This document shows, piece after piece, positions 54,153 to 62,432 of a DNA stretch of 64,000 bases; the first letter of the stretch is position 1, and the number at the start of each line of letters is the position of its first letter. The notes under the pieces were generated by a model. It saw only the letters and a program-made list of their open reading frames with translations, was not told the origin of the DNA and did not search any database. This DNA is from Lachnospiraceae bacterium (GTDB taxonomy: Bacteria > Bacillota > Clostridia > Lachnospirales > Lachnospiraceae). Position numbers and translations under genes: made by a program. The stretch covers positions 124,001 through 188,000 of the forward strand of contig JALENY010000010.1 of the NCBI GenBank assembly GCA_022767285.1, read 5' to 3'.

Positions 54153-55517
54153 ATGACACCAAAAGAGCTGATTTTAGCAACATTAAGACATGAGGAAACA
54201 CCCCGGGTTGCATGGGTACCATTCGCAGGTGTACATGCAGGACAGTTGATCAATTGCAATGCAAGAGAAGTGCTTTCAAACGGAGACAATCTGTACAATG
54301 CTTTGATGGAGGTATATAAGCTGTACAAACCGTCCGGTCTTCCGGTTATCTTTGACCTTCAGGTTGAGGCAGAGTGCCTGGGATGTGAGCTTACCTGGGC
54401 GGATGATGCACCGCCTTCAGTCTCCGCACATCCTATGGAAGATGACGAAGATCTGGTAACTCCCTGTGACTGCACGATCCCGACCCGTGAGGATGGACGT
54501 ATTCCTATGATTCTGGATGTTATGAGACGGGTAAAGGCATCCGTAGGAGAAGATACTGCACTGTATGGTCTGATTTGCGGTCCCTTTACTTTGGCTGCAC
54601 ATCTTCGCGGCAACAACATTTTTATGGATATGTTCGATGATCCGGAAGCAGTGGAAGATTTCCTTGGTTACTGCTGTAAAGTGGCAAAAGCAATGGCAGG
54701 ATATTACATTGAGGCGGGTATGGATGTAATCGCAGTAGTTGACCCGCTGATCTCACAGATCTCTGCTGCACATTTCGAAGAGTTTATGACAAAGCCGTTT
54801 ACGGAACTGTTCTCCTTTATTCGTGAAAAAGGTGCGAATTCTTCCTTCTTCGTATGCGGCGATGCAACCAGAAACGTAGAAGTAATGTGCCAGACAAAAC
54901 CGGATGCGATTTCCGTAGACGAAAACGTTAACATTCTTGCAGCAAAAGAAATCACCGACAAATACAACGTCTGCATCGGAGGCAACATCCCGCTTACCAC
55001 TGTTATGCTTCACGGAACCCAGCAGGATAACATGAAATATGTAATTGATCTTCTTGACAGCATGGAAAATAAGAGAAACTTCATTCTCTCTCCGGGCTGT
55101 GATATGCCGTATGCAGTTCCGGTTGAAAACACCATCGGTGTAGTTCAGGCCGTGACTCAGCCGGATGAAGTAAGAGAAATGGTGAAAAACTACGTGGCAG
55201 CAGACGATGATATTGATGTGGAACTCCCGGATTACGATAACCTGGAAAAACCGTTCATGGAAGTCTTCACACTGGATTCTGCAACCTGTGCAGCATGTAC
55301 CTATATGATGGGTGCCGCAAACGAAGCAAAAGCCACTTTCGGTGATAAGATCGATATGATCGAGTACAAATTCACAGAAAAAGAAAATATTGCAAGATGC
55401 AAGAAGATGGGCGTAAAGAATCTGCCGGCTATTTACATTAACGGTCAGCTGAAGTTCAGTTCTATCGTTCCCTCCAAGGAAGAACTGGAAGCAGCCATCA
55501 ACGAAGCACTGCAGTAA
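54153..55517 (+). CDS. UroD/MtaA-like corrinoid methyltransferase fused to a thioredoxin-like domain
   Basis: Fusion protein of about 454 residues. Residues 1-350 form a uroporphyrinogen-decarboxylase-type TIM barrel as in MtaA/MtbA, which carry methyl between corrinoid proteins and thiols. Family features are the opening MTPKELILATLRHEE, DAISVDENV and the final SPGCDMP, Cys316. The usual HxCG zinc motif reads FVCG here (Phe233, Cys235), so one ligand is changed. Residues about 365-454 are thioredoxin-like with CAAC (Cys379, Cys382) and the cis-Pro region NLPAIYINGQ. ATG at 54153 follows AAAGGCAGGA; an in-frame ATG at 54072 has no ribosome site. It likely works with the corrinoid protein at 59464. 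Confidence 0.75.
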   Translation: MTPKELILATLRHEETPRVAWVPFAGVHAGQLINCNAREVLSNGDNLYNALMEVYKLYKPSGLPVIFDLQVEAECLGCELTWADDAPPSVSAHPMEDDEDLVTPCDCTIPTREDGRIPMILDVMRRVKASVGEDTALYGLICGPFTLAAHLRGNNIFMDMFDDPEAVEDFLGYCCKVAKAMAGYYIEAGMDVIAVVDPLISQISAAHFEEFMTKPFTELFSFIREKGANSSFFVCGDATRNVEVMCQTKPDAISVDENVNILAAKEITDKYNVCIGGNIPLTTVMLHGTQQDNMKYVIDLLDSMENKRNFILSPGCDMPYAVPVENTIGVVQAVTQPDEVREMVKNYVAADDDIDVELPDYDNLEKPFMEVFTLDSATCAACTYMMGAANEAKATFGDKIDMIEYKFTEKENIARCKKMGVKNLPAIYINGQLKFSSIVPSKEELEAAINEALQ

Positions 55518-55534
55518 CTAATTTGAATCTGCAA

Positions 55535-55622
55535 TGATTCCGAAATTACTGCCGATGGTATTGCCGACCGCGCGAAAGCAGATATCTGTCGGCAATCCTG
55601 AAATGCAGGAAGAATCATTTTT
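55535..55622 (+). terminator. Branched hairpin, probable terminator after the fusion gene
   Basis: Outer arms TGATTC (55535-55540) and GAATCA (55612-55617), inner perfect arms TTGCCGAC and GTCGGCAA (55561-55595), then five T. No B12 box was seen, so it is not called a cobalamin riboswitch. Confidence 0.5.
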
Positions 55623-55631
55623 AAAATCGAA

Positions 55632-55713
55632 AGAAATTACAAAGAATACGGAATAATTCTTAGAAATCAAAAAAAATGCTTTCTATAATAGATTTACAGT
55701 ATTAGACATGGTC
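55632..55713 (+). promoter_or_regulatory. Conserved upstream block B and probable cobW promoter
   Basis: Contains AGAAATTACAAA (55632-55643), AAAAAATGCT (55671-55680) and TATTAGACATGGTC (55700-55713), matching block A at 53900-53962. A TATAAT at 55684-55689 with TTAGAA 18 bp upstream may be the promoter, putting the TTAGAC-N3-GTC dyad near the transcription start. Confidence 0.45.
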
Positions 55714-55787
55714 TGGTATGTAAAGGCTGTTATGGAAGGCATTTTTTTGCTATAATTATGAATGCGGAAAAACATCTTTACACGCAA

Positions 55788-55799
55788 ATGATATATCAT
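55788..55799. repeat. Palindrome in the cobW leader
   Basis: Perfect 12-bp palindrome ATGATATATCAT, extendable to about 22 bp with mismatches. The stretch 55714-55919 also has another TATAAT at 55751-55756 without a good -35, and no gene. Confidence 0.3.
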
Positions 55800-55919
55800 A
55801 TATGCTTTTGGGCAGAGGGGATTCTGTATTATAAAGTGTGATTTTAAAACAAAAGTTTTTCAAAGGGATCCTATATACTAACTCATCGATCGGATTGAGA
55901 CAAAGATACGGAGGGACAT

Positions 55920-56846
55920 ATGTCGAAATTATATTTGATTACCGGATTTTTAGGGGCAGGAAAAACCACTTTTTTAAAAAATTTTATCCGGCTCTTTGAA
56001 AATCAGCGTATTCACATTATTGTCAACGAGTACGGAAAAGAAGGAATTGACGGAAAGATTCTCAAGGAGGTCGGATCGGTTCTGGATGAAATCAACAATG
56101 GATCGATTTTTTGCTCCTGTCGATTGGATAAATTTGAGGAAGTGCTGCAAAAGGCGCTGGCGGCAGAACCGGATGTGATTCTGATAGAGGCTTCCGGCCT
56201 GTCGAATCCTACCAATGTAAGGAAGATCATGGCTCAGGAAGAGAAGTTCCCCAACCTGGAATATATGGGAAGCATCTGTCTTCTGGATGCAAAACGTTTC
56301 CACAAGGTGTATCGGACGGCAACCGTAGTTAAAAAACAGATCAGCATCAGTGATATTATTCTTATAAACAAGACGGACCTGGCATCCAAAGAGGAATTGG
56401 CGCAGATCCGTCAGATCATCGGAGATCACCGGCCGGATATTCCGGTTTTTGAGACCAGTTTCGGTAAAATTGAGGATGCATGGCTGAATGAGATGAAAAA
56501 ACCTGTGCTAAGTACCGAAAAACCGGAAATTCAGACAAAGGATATTACGCTGCGAAGTTATCTGCTGGAAATCGGAGAAGATTTCACTGCCTATGAGCTG
56601 GAAAAATTTGTGGAGATGTTTCTGGCAGATACCTATCGGGTGAAAGGCTTTGTGAAGCTTCAGGGAACCGTCTACCTTCTGGACTGTGTGGGAAGCCTTT
56701 TCCAAATGAAAGAATATAATGGCGAGACAGCAGATTTAAATCGAATCGTTGTTCTTGCCGGCAATGGCCTTCCTGCTGCAAAAAGCATAAAAGAGGCCAT
56801 TCGATGGTATCCGGACAAAGAGATTCAGTTCGGAGCAGCCAAGTAA
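55920..56846 (+). CDS. CobW/G3E-family GTPase (metallochaperone type)
   Basis: P-loop GTPase of 308 residues in the CobW/UreG/HypB group, which loads metals or cofactors into enzymes. G1 is GFLGAGKTT (8-16), the family metal site CxC is FCSCR (Cys65, Cys67), switch region IEASGLSNPT, and G4 is INKTD. A CobW C-terminal domain of about 90 residues follows. In this locus it may insert zinc into the methyltransferase or serve cobalt/corrinoid handling; the choice is not resolved by sequence. GGAGGG lies just before the start. Confidence 0.88.
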   Translation: MSKLYLITGFLGAGKTTFLKNFIRLFENQRIHIIVNEYGKEGIDGKILKEVGSVLDEINNGSIFCSCRLDKFEEVLQKALAAEPDVILIEASGLSNPTNVRKIMAQEEKFPNLEYMGSICLLDAKRFHKVYRTATVVKKQISISDIILINKTDLASKEELAQIRQIIGDHRPDIPVFETSFGKIEDAWLNEMKKPVLSTEKPEIQTKDITLRSYLLEIGEDFTAYELEKFVEMFLADTYRVKGFVKLQGTVYLLDCVGSLFQMKEYNGETADLNRIVVLAGNGLPAAKSIKEAIRWYPDKEIQFGAAK

Positions 56847-56942
56847 AGATAATTTGATTATAATCAGTAAAGTTAAATCGGATGTCATGAAACAGTGGTG
56901 TGCTATGGCACCAGGAGAAAAAGAGCGGAAGCGAGGAAGCGT

Positions 56943-57515
56943 ATGGATTATTATGTTGCGATAAGAGAAAAATGTATGAATTTTTACCGGGAAAAAACTC
57001 CGGGCACCATCTGGGACTGGGCGATGGAATGTATGGATCTGGAAGGCCTGCCCATGCACTGCCCGCCCCATCATTTTCTGGTGCCGGCAGTTCTTCTGAC
57101 TGCCTGCGCTGCAAAAGAAGGCCGGACAGAGGAAAATCTTTCCGGGATGCTGATGGAGGCCGAAAAACGGGCCAAAAAGGTACTGGGCGGTTTCTGCGGA
57201 TACTATGGGAACTGTGGTGCCGGAGTGGGGATTGGTATTTTTCTCAGCGTCTATACGGACACAACACCGCTGTCGGAAGAATGCTGGCAGTGGGTAAACG
57301 AAGCTACCGGAAGAAGCCTGATTCGGATTGCCTCAGTGGAAGGCCCGCGATGCTGCAAACGAAACAGTTTTTTGGCTTTTGAGGAAGCAGCACTGATTAT
57401 CCGGGAACGGTTAGGAATCGAATTGGAACAGCCAAAAAGAATTCTCTGTCATTATTATTTCAATAATAAAGAGTGCAAAAGAGGAAAATGTCCTTTTTAT
57501 CCGAATATGGATTGA
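56943..57515 (+). CDS. DUF5714-like Cys-rich protein
   Basis: Protein of 190 residues rich in Cys and His. Motifs are MHCPPHHFLVPA, GGFCGYYGNCGAGVGIGIF, a GPRCCKR turn and a C-terminal CX6CX4C-like knuckle (CHYYFNNKECKRGKCPFYP). This matches my recollection of DUF5714 proteins found beside corrinoid methyltransferase genes; function is unknown. The Cys pairs suggest metal or iron-sulfur binding. Start at 56943 follows GAGGAAG; an upstream in-frame ATG at 56895 lacks a ribosome site. Likely co-transcribed with cobW and the PadR-type gene. Confidence 0.65.
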   Translation: MDYYVAIREKCMNFYREKTPGTIWDWAMECMDLEGLPMHCPPHHFLVPAVLLTACAAKEGRTEENLSGMLMEAEKRAKKVLGGFCGYYGNCGAGVGIGIFLSVYTDTTPLSEECWQWVNEATGRSLIRIASVEGPRCCKRNSFLAFEEAALIIRERLGIELEQPKRILCHYYFNNKECKRGKCPFYPNMD

Positions 57516-57580
57516 TCAAAGAGGGACAATCTCGATCCTGAATCAGAAAAAATCAGTTTTCCGGAAAGGAAGTTAATCAA

Positions 57581-57955
57581 ATGGGAGAAATGAAAGAAAC
57601 AAAAAAATGTGCCTGTAAAGGAGGCAATCTGGATCGTTTTATCCAGCCCATCATTCTGCTCATCGTGTATAATGAGGCGGACACGGGATACGGAATATTC
57701 AAAAAAATGGCGGATTTCTCTATGTTCCGCAAGGATCGTCCGGATGTGACCGGTGTGTACCGCTATCTGAAAATCATGGAACAAAGAGGACTGCTGGAGC
57801 AGTTTGAGAGCAGAGAAGGGGACAATAAATACAAGATGAAATATCGTATCACAAGGAGCGGTATGGAGTGCCTGGAAAACTGGGAACATACGCTGACAGA
57901 ATATGCGGATGCGATCCTGGAACTGGTGGATTGTATGAAACGAAAAGAGCTATGA
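57581..57955 (+). CDS. PadR-family transcriptional regulator
   Basis: DNA-binding protein of 124 residues. A short Lys/Cys leader (KKCACKGG) precedes a winged helix with typical PadR features: FIQPIILLIVYNEADTGYGIFKKM, VYRYLKIMEQRGLLE and YRITRSGMECL. A C-terminal helix supports dimers. PadR proteins usually repress nearby genes and respond to small molecules or metals. The dyads at 53950-53964 and 55702-55716 are candidate sites. The Cys pair near the N-terminus could sense metal or redox state. Confidence 0.82.
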   Translation: MGEMKETKKCACKGGNLDRFIQPIILLIVYNEADTGYGIFKKMADFSMFRKDRPDVTGVYRYLKIMEQRGLLEQFESREGDNKYKMKYRITRSGMECLENWEHTLTEYADAILELVDCMKRKEL

Positions 57956-58003
57956 ATCTGTCCGGCGGACCATTTTTGAGTGATAATGCAATACCTGGAC
58001 AAC

Positions 58004-58038
58004 AGACCTGATGTATTGAGGAAGATACATCAGAGTCT
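58004..58038. terminator. Hairpin between convergent genes
   Basis: Perfect 9-bp arms CTGATGTAT (58008-58016) and ATACATCAG (58025-58033), extended by AGAC/GTCT with one bulge. It lies between the rightward PadR-type and leftward AraC-type genes. A weaker GTCC/GGAC stem with five T is at 57960-57977. Confidence 0.5.
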
Positions 58039-58070
58039 GCACATTCATCGGATGCTGTATGATGCCTGTT

Positions 58071-59321
58071 TTACCGATACTGTTTCGGTGTCAGCCCCGT
58101 AAATTTTTTAAATACTTTGGAAAAATAGCTCTGGTCCTCAAAGCCGGTGGCGACAGCGATATCAATCAGTGAATAATCCGTATTGGCCAGCAGCCGTTTG
58201 CTCTCCTCGATCCGCACCATATTCAGATATTCTTTAAAGGAAGAACCGGTGGACTGCTTGAACATGGTAGAAAAATATGTGGGATTCAAATGAACCTGAT
58301 CCGCCACATCCTCCAGTGACAGCGGGTTTGCAAAATTCTGGGATATGTACTGAATTGCCTTTTTCACAATTTCGCTGTTTTTGGAAGGAACATGCTCAAA
58401 CATACAGTCCGTAAAGACATCAATGGCTTCCTGGAGCTTGTAACAGAGATCCTCGATTGTGTTGAGCGTAGGGATAACGGTCAGCAGCTGATTGTTTACG
58501 CGAAGGATGCTGTCGCTGGTAGCGCCTCCCTCGATGGCAGCCCGGGAAAGGAGGGCGCAGAGTTCCAGGGCTCTCGATTTAATCACTTCCAGATTGCTGC
58601 CTTCCGAGAAAAAAACATAACCGAGAAGATCATTCAGCAGGTTTTTCGCTTCGCCGACATCGCCGGTCTTCAGTCTGGTGATCAAGAGCCGTTCTTTTTC
58701 GTATGGGTACTTTGAAACTCTGGCGGCTCCGGATGTTTTATACATCTGAATGGATTCGTTGATCCGGGACTGCTGATGAAGCTTGTTCCGGTTGATGATC
58801 AGCTGTTGTTTGCTGTCGGATATCAGTCCTGAGAACATATAAAAAATCATTTTGCTCAGATAGGTGACCTGCGCCGGAGGAATCACCAGAAGCGCTTTTG
58901 ATTCATCATATAGTTCCAACAGTTCGCTTGTGGTGAAGGCATAATGTTTTGCGATATCCTCAAGCAGTGTGGAATCCGGCTCTGTCATAAGAAAGGGGCC
59001 GGCCAGAATAGAACCAAACAGGGCATTTTGATTGATCAGCGGAAAGACGATATGGTTCAGGTTGGCGTGGCAGGAAAATATGTAAGGCTCTCCCAGGTTG
59101 ATAGCCTTTTTGCTGGCATTTGCATGAAGCCGCGCACAGCTGTCGCTGGAGGGAAGTTTCCTTTTAAAAAGAGTACAGTATCCGGTGGCTTCGCCGAAAG
59201 CCATAAGGATAGTACCCTCTTCATCCAGTACCTGAATGGGAATACCGATCAGCTGATTGATGGTATCCAGCATTTCGGAGAGGTGCTCTTTGTTTACTAC
59301 AGTATATAAATAAGGTTTCAT
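58071..59321 (-). CDS. PocR-sensor AraC-family transcriptional regulator
   Basis: Leftward regulator of 416 residues. The N-terminal ~170 residues match the PocR ligand-binding domain, with conserved Cys-containing stretches (YCTLFKRKLPSSDSC, FSCHANLNHIVFP). A helical linker follows, then two AraC helix-turn-helix motifs at the C-terminus (LSLEDVADQVHLN and DIAVATGFEDQSYFSKVF). PocR proteins activate B12-linked diol metabolism in enteric bacteria, and PocR domains are found with methyltransferase operons. Start on the minus strand at 59321 follows GGAGG at good spacing. It is divergent from the corrinoid protein gene, so it likely activates that operon. Confidence 0.88.
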   Translation of the reverse strand: MKPYLYTVVNKEHLSEMLDTINQLIGIPIQVLDEEGTILMAFGEATGYCTLFKRKLPSSDSCARLHANASKKAINLGEPYIFSCHANLNHIVFPLINQNALFGSILAGPFLMTEPDSTLLEDIAKHYAFTTSELLELYDESKALLVIPPAQVTYLSKMIFYMFSGLISDSKQQLIINRNKLHQQSRINESIQMYKTSGAARVSKYPYEKERLLITRLKTGDVGEAKNLLNDLLGYVFFSEGSNLEVIKSRALELCALLSRAAIEGGATSDSILRVNNQLLTVIPTLNTIEDLCYKLQEAIDVFTDCMFEHVPSKNSEIVKKAIQYISQNFANPLSLEDVADQVHLNPTYFSTMFKQSTGSSFKEYLNMVRIEESKRLLANTDYSLIDIAVATGFEDQSYFSKVFKKFTGLTPKQYR

Positions 59322-59463
59322 ATTCATTACCTCCGATAAAATCATTTTACCATGTTTTTCCCAAAAAAAATACAATACATCTGTAAAAAGTACAAAAGTT
59401 AATTTTTTGACAAATTATAATAAGGTTAAAAGTGATGGACAAAACATAAGGAGGTATGTTATT

Positions 59464-60111
59464 ATGTCAATTGTACAGGAAATTTCTGAATTTTTACAGA
59501 AGGGCCGTGCAAAAAATGTAAAAGCCCTGGTACAGCAGGCGCTGGATGAGGGAATCGATGCAAAAACCATTCTGGATGAGGGCCTGTTAAACGGAATGAT
59601 GGTCATCGGTGGAAAATTTAAAAGAAATGAAGTATTCGTACCGGAAGTTCTGGTTGCAGCCAGAGCAATGAACGCAGGTGTTGCAATCCTGGAGCCGAAG
59701 CTGGTTGAGATGGGAAATGAGCCTATCGGAAAAGCTGTTGTAGGTACGGTAAAAGGTGACCTTCATGACATCGGTAAAAATCTGGTTGTTATGATGTTGA
59801 AGGGTGCCGGTCTTGAGATCTGTGACCTCGGTGTTGATGTTGAGCCGGAAACCTTTATTGCAAAAGCAGAAGAGATCGGAGCAGATGTGATTTGTATGTC
59901 TGCACTTCTTACCACAACAATGCCGAACATGAAGGGCGTTATTGAACTGTTAACAGAAAAAGGCCTTCGTGACAAATATATTGTAATGGTAGGCGGCGCA
60001 CCGGTAAATGATAGTTTTGCAGAAGAAATCGGTGCTGATTACTATACGCCTGATGCTGCAACCGCTGCAGAAGTAGCGAAAAAAGCAGTTGAAGAGAAAA
60101 AAGCAAACTAA
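59464..60111 (+). CDS. Corrinoid-binding methyl carrier protein (MtaC/MtmC-like)
   Basis: Protein of 215 residues with an N-terminal four-helix cap (about 1-85) and a B12-binding Rossmann domain. The DxHxxG motif appears as GDLHDIGKN with axial ligand His101. The later SALLTTTM and VGGAPV complete the cobalamin site. It shuttles methyl between methyltransferases. Start at 59464 follows AAGGAGG (59448-59454). TTGACA at 59407-59412 lies upstream, but no matching -10 is at normal spacing, which fits activation by the divergent PocR-AraC protein. Confidence 0.93.
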   Translation: MSIVQEISEFLQKGRAKNVKALVQQALDEGIDAKTILDEGLLNGMMVIGGKFKRNEVFVPEVLVAARAMNAGVAILEPKLVEMGNEPIGKAVVGTVKGDLHDIGKNLVVMMLKGAGLEICDLGVDVEPETFIAKAEEIGADVICMSALLTTTMPNMKGVIELLTEKGLRDKYIVMVGGAPVNDSFAEEIGADYYTPDAATAAEVAKKAVEEKKAN

Positions 60112-60119
60112 GAGAACAG

Positions 60120-60159
60120 AAGGCTGCCGTAAGGAGAACGACAGCCTTTTTTCTTTTTT
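60120..60159 (+). terminator. Attenuating terminator between corrinoid protein and reactivase genes
   Basis: Arms AAGGCTGCCGT and ACGACAGCCTT around a seven-base loop, then TTTTTTCTTTTTT. The reactivase starts 10 bp later, so read-through would set a low reactivase to carrier ratio. Confidence 0.8.
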
Positions 60160-60169
60160 GAGGTGAAAC

Positions 60170-62362
60170 ATGATTACGAGAGATCTGGAATTTGAGATAA
60201 ACCGGGATGAAGTACTGCGGCAGATCGACTGCTATGAGGACAGCGATCTCTATGAGGAGATCATAGAAGAATATGAGGAAATTTTGGATGAGATAAAATC
60301 GCTCTGTGAACCGGTTTTTCTAATGGAATATGGGAAAATCGGACCGGAATTAGCCAGCGATGAGCTTTTGGAGGGAACGCCGGTGCTGATGGTTTTGTAC
60401 TCCATCGGGGAAAAAGTCAGCGAGTATTCGACGGAAGCTTTTAGAAGGGGTGATTACCTGAAAGGTATGCTGTCGGATGCGATGGCGGATTCGGCTCTCT
60501 TTTCCCTGGAAAAGTCCTTTACACCATATCTGAAAGAAGCCTGCGCGGCTCACCATATGGGTATTCGCCGGAGGCTGGAGGCGCCTCAGGACGTTTCCAT
60601 GACGGCGCAAAAGATTGTTTTTGAGAAAACACGGGCCAAAGAGTTGTGCGGGATGGGCCTTTCCACCGGCTATATGCTGGACCCGCTGAAGAGCAATGCC
60701 GTACTTTATGTGCTGACGAAGGATCGTGAGGTCTTTATGCACCAGCACAACTGTCGTAACTGTGACCGCTATGACTGCAAAATGCGGAATATACCGGATG
60801 TGCCTGTAAAAGTTGTGAAAGGATCCCAAATCGGAACGATTATGGTGAAAGAGCGCCAGAGTATTCTCGATGCACTGATGGAGCGGGATGCTTCCTTTAC
60901 AGCTGTCTGCGGAGGAAAAGGAAAATGCGGAAAATGCAAGATCCGTGTGCTGGACGGATATCTTCCGGTGACCTCATTTGATGAAGCATGTTTTACTGAG
61001 TCAGAGCAAAAAGAAGGTATGCGGCTGGCATGCAAGGCATTTCCGGCGGAACCGCTGCAGATCGAGCTTTGTTTTAAGAGTGAATCGGATTTTATGGTGG
61101 TCAGCGATTATGAGGAATCGTCCGAAGGAAGAACGTCTGCGATTGAGAGAGAGGATGATCTCGGAATTGCCATCGATATCGGTACCACCACAATCGCTGT
61201 CCAGCTGTTGTCTCTGAAAACCGGGGAGAAAATACTGACACATACTACGATTAATCATCAGCGCAATATGGGTGCAGATGTGATTTCCCGTATCAAGGCT
61301 TCCACAGAGGGCAAAAAGGAGGAACTGCGCGCGTCTGTTCGCCGCGATCTGTCCGAGGGCGTCCGCCATGTGGTGCAGGAAGCAGGAATCCTTCCGGAGA
61401 AAGTGAAAAAAATCGCCATAGCCGGCAATACGACCATGGTGCACCTGCTTATGGGATATAACTGCAAGAGCCTGGGTGTATATCCGTTTACCCCGGTGAA
61501 TATTGCATTGATCGAAGATACATATGAGAAGATCATTGGAGATGATTTCCTTTCGGCAGAGGTTCGGATCATGCCGGGTATTTCCACCTTCGTAGGAGGC
61601 GATATTGTGGCTGGTCTGTATGCCTGTGATATTGACCGGAAAGAAGCGTGCTCTTTGCTGATCGACCTGGGTACAAATGGGGAGATCGCTCTGGGTAATT
61701 GCCGAAAGATCATGGCTACCTCCACTGCCGCCGGTCCTGCTTTTGAAGGGGGAAACATTACCTGGGGTGTGGGAAGCATCGAGGGAGCCATAGCCGGTGT
61801 TACCATTGAGAACGGGGCGGCCGTCGTGCGCACCATCGGGGATAAAAAGCCAACGGGAATCTGTGGTACCGGTGTGGTGGAATCTGTAGCGGAGCTTATC
61901 AAAGCGGAACTGGTGGATGAGACCGGATGCCTGGATGATGATTACTTTGATGATGGATATCCTCTTGCTGTGATGGAGGACGGAACGAAAATCGTACTGA
62001 CCCAGCAGGATATCCGGGAGATTCAGCTTGCCAAAGCAGCTGTCCGTGCCGGAGTGGAAACATTGTTTTTGCGCTACGGCATTTCCAAAGAAGAGGTGGA
62101 TCATGTCTATCTGGCCGGTGGATTCGGATTTAAACTGGACTGCCAGAAAGCAATTGAGATTGGCATGATTCCGGAAGAGTTTTCGGGAAAAATCGAGGCA
62201 ATCGGAAACAGTTCTCTTGGAGGCGCCGTAAAATGTCTTCTTCAGGAAGACGGCTGGGAGAGAGCTTCCGCCATAGGCAGCCGGTCGGAAGAGATTAATC
62301 TCTCGGCAGACAAAGATTTTAATCAGTTTTATATGGACTACATGTTTTTTGAGCGGGGATAA
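60170..62362 (+). CDS. RACo-type corrinoid reductive activator with extra N-terminal domain
   Basis: ATP-dependent reactivator of corrinoid proteins, 730 residues. Residues about 1-210 resemble the B12-dependent methionine synthase activation domain, with a Cys motif CX2CX4C (Cys195, Cys198, Cys203) at its end. A plant-type 2Fe-2S domain follows (Cys247, Cys253, Cys256, Cys288). The ASKHA/RACo ATPase part runs from about 330 (AIDIGTTTI, Asp336) to the end, with DLGTNGEI and YLAGGFG. RACo proteins return Co(II) to Co(I) with ATP. The extra front domain makes it longer than classical RACo (about 640). GAGGTGA is 3 bp before the ATG. Confidence 0.88.
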   Translation: MITRDLEFEINRDEVLRQIDCYEDSDLYEEIIEEYEEILDEIKSLCEPVFLMEYGKIGPELASDELLEGTPVLMVLYSIGEKVSEYSTEAFRRGDYLKGMLSDAMADSALFSLEKSFTPYLKEACAAHHMGIRRRLEAPQDVSMTAQKIVFEKTRAKELCGMGLSTGYMLDPLKSNAVLYVLTKDREVFMHQHNCRNCDRYDCKMRNIPDVPVKVVKGSQIGTIMVKERQSILDALMERDASFTAVCGGKGKCGKCKIRVLDGYLPVTSFDEACFTESEQKEGMRLACKAFPAEPLQIELCFKSESDFMVVSDYEESSEGRTSAIEREDDLGIAIDIGTTTIAVQLLSLKTGEKILTHTTINHQRNMGADVISRIKASTEGKKEELRASVRRDLSEGVRHVVQEAGILPEKVKKIAIAGNTTMVHLLMGYNCKSLGVYPFTPVNIALIEDTYEKIIGDDFLSAEVRIMPGISTFVGGDIVAGLYACDIDRKEACSLLIDLGTNGEIALGNCRKIMATSTAAGPAFEGGNITWGVGSIEGAIAGVTIENGAAVVRTIGDKKPTGICGTGVVESVAELIKAELVDETGCLDDDYFDDGYPLAVMEDGTKIVLTQQDIREIQLAKAAVRAGVETLFLRYGISKEEVDHVYLAGGFGFKLDCQKAIEIGMIPEEFSGKIEAIGNSSLGGAVKCLLQEDGWERASAIGSRSEEINLSADKDFNQFYMDYMFFERG

Positions 62363-62379
62363 AATTCCCCGCTTTTTTA
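62352..62379 (+). terminator. Terminator overlapping the reactivase stop codon
   Basis: Arms AGCGGGG and CCCCGCT, then six T. The 5' arm lies inside the last codons of the reactivase gene. It ends the corrinoid operon. Confidence 0.85.
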
Positions 62380-62432
62380 TTTCACAGGAAATTCCTTTCC
62401 TATGAAATAAAAACACTCCGTGAGGATGCACA

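Noticed and set aside
55518-55919. Cobalamin riboswitch in the gap before cobW
   Set aside because: The gap has hairpins, but no B12-box sequence or typical peripheral stems were found. The same holds for 59322-59463.
56900-57382. 160-codon frame overlapping the DUF5714-like gene in another phase
   Set aside because: The other frame has the ribosome site and the conserved Cys motifs; this one has composition typical of an off-frame translation.
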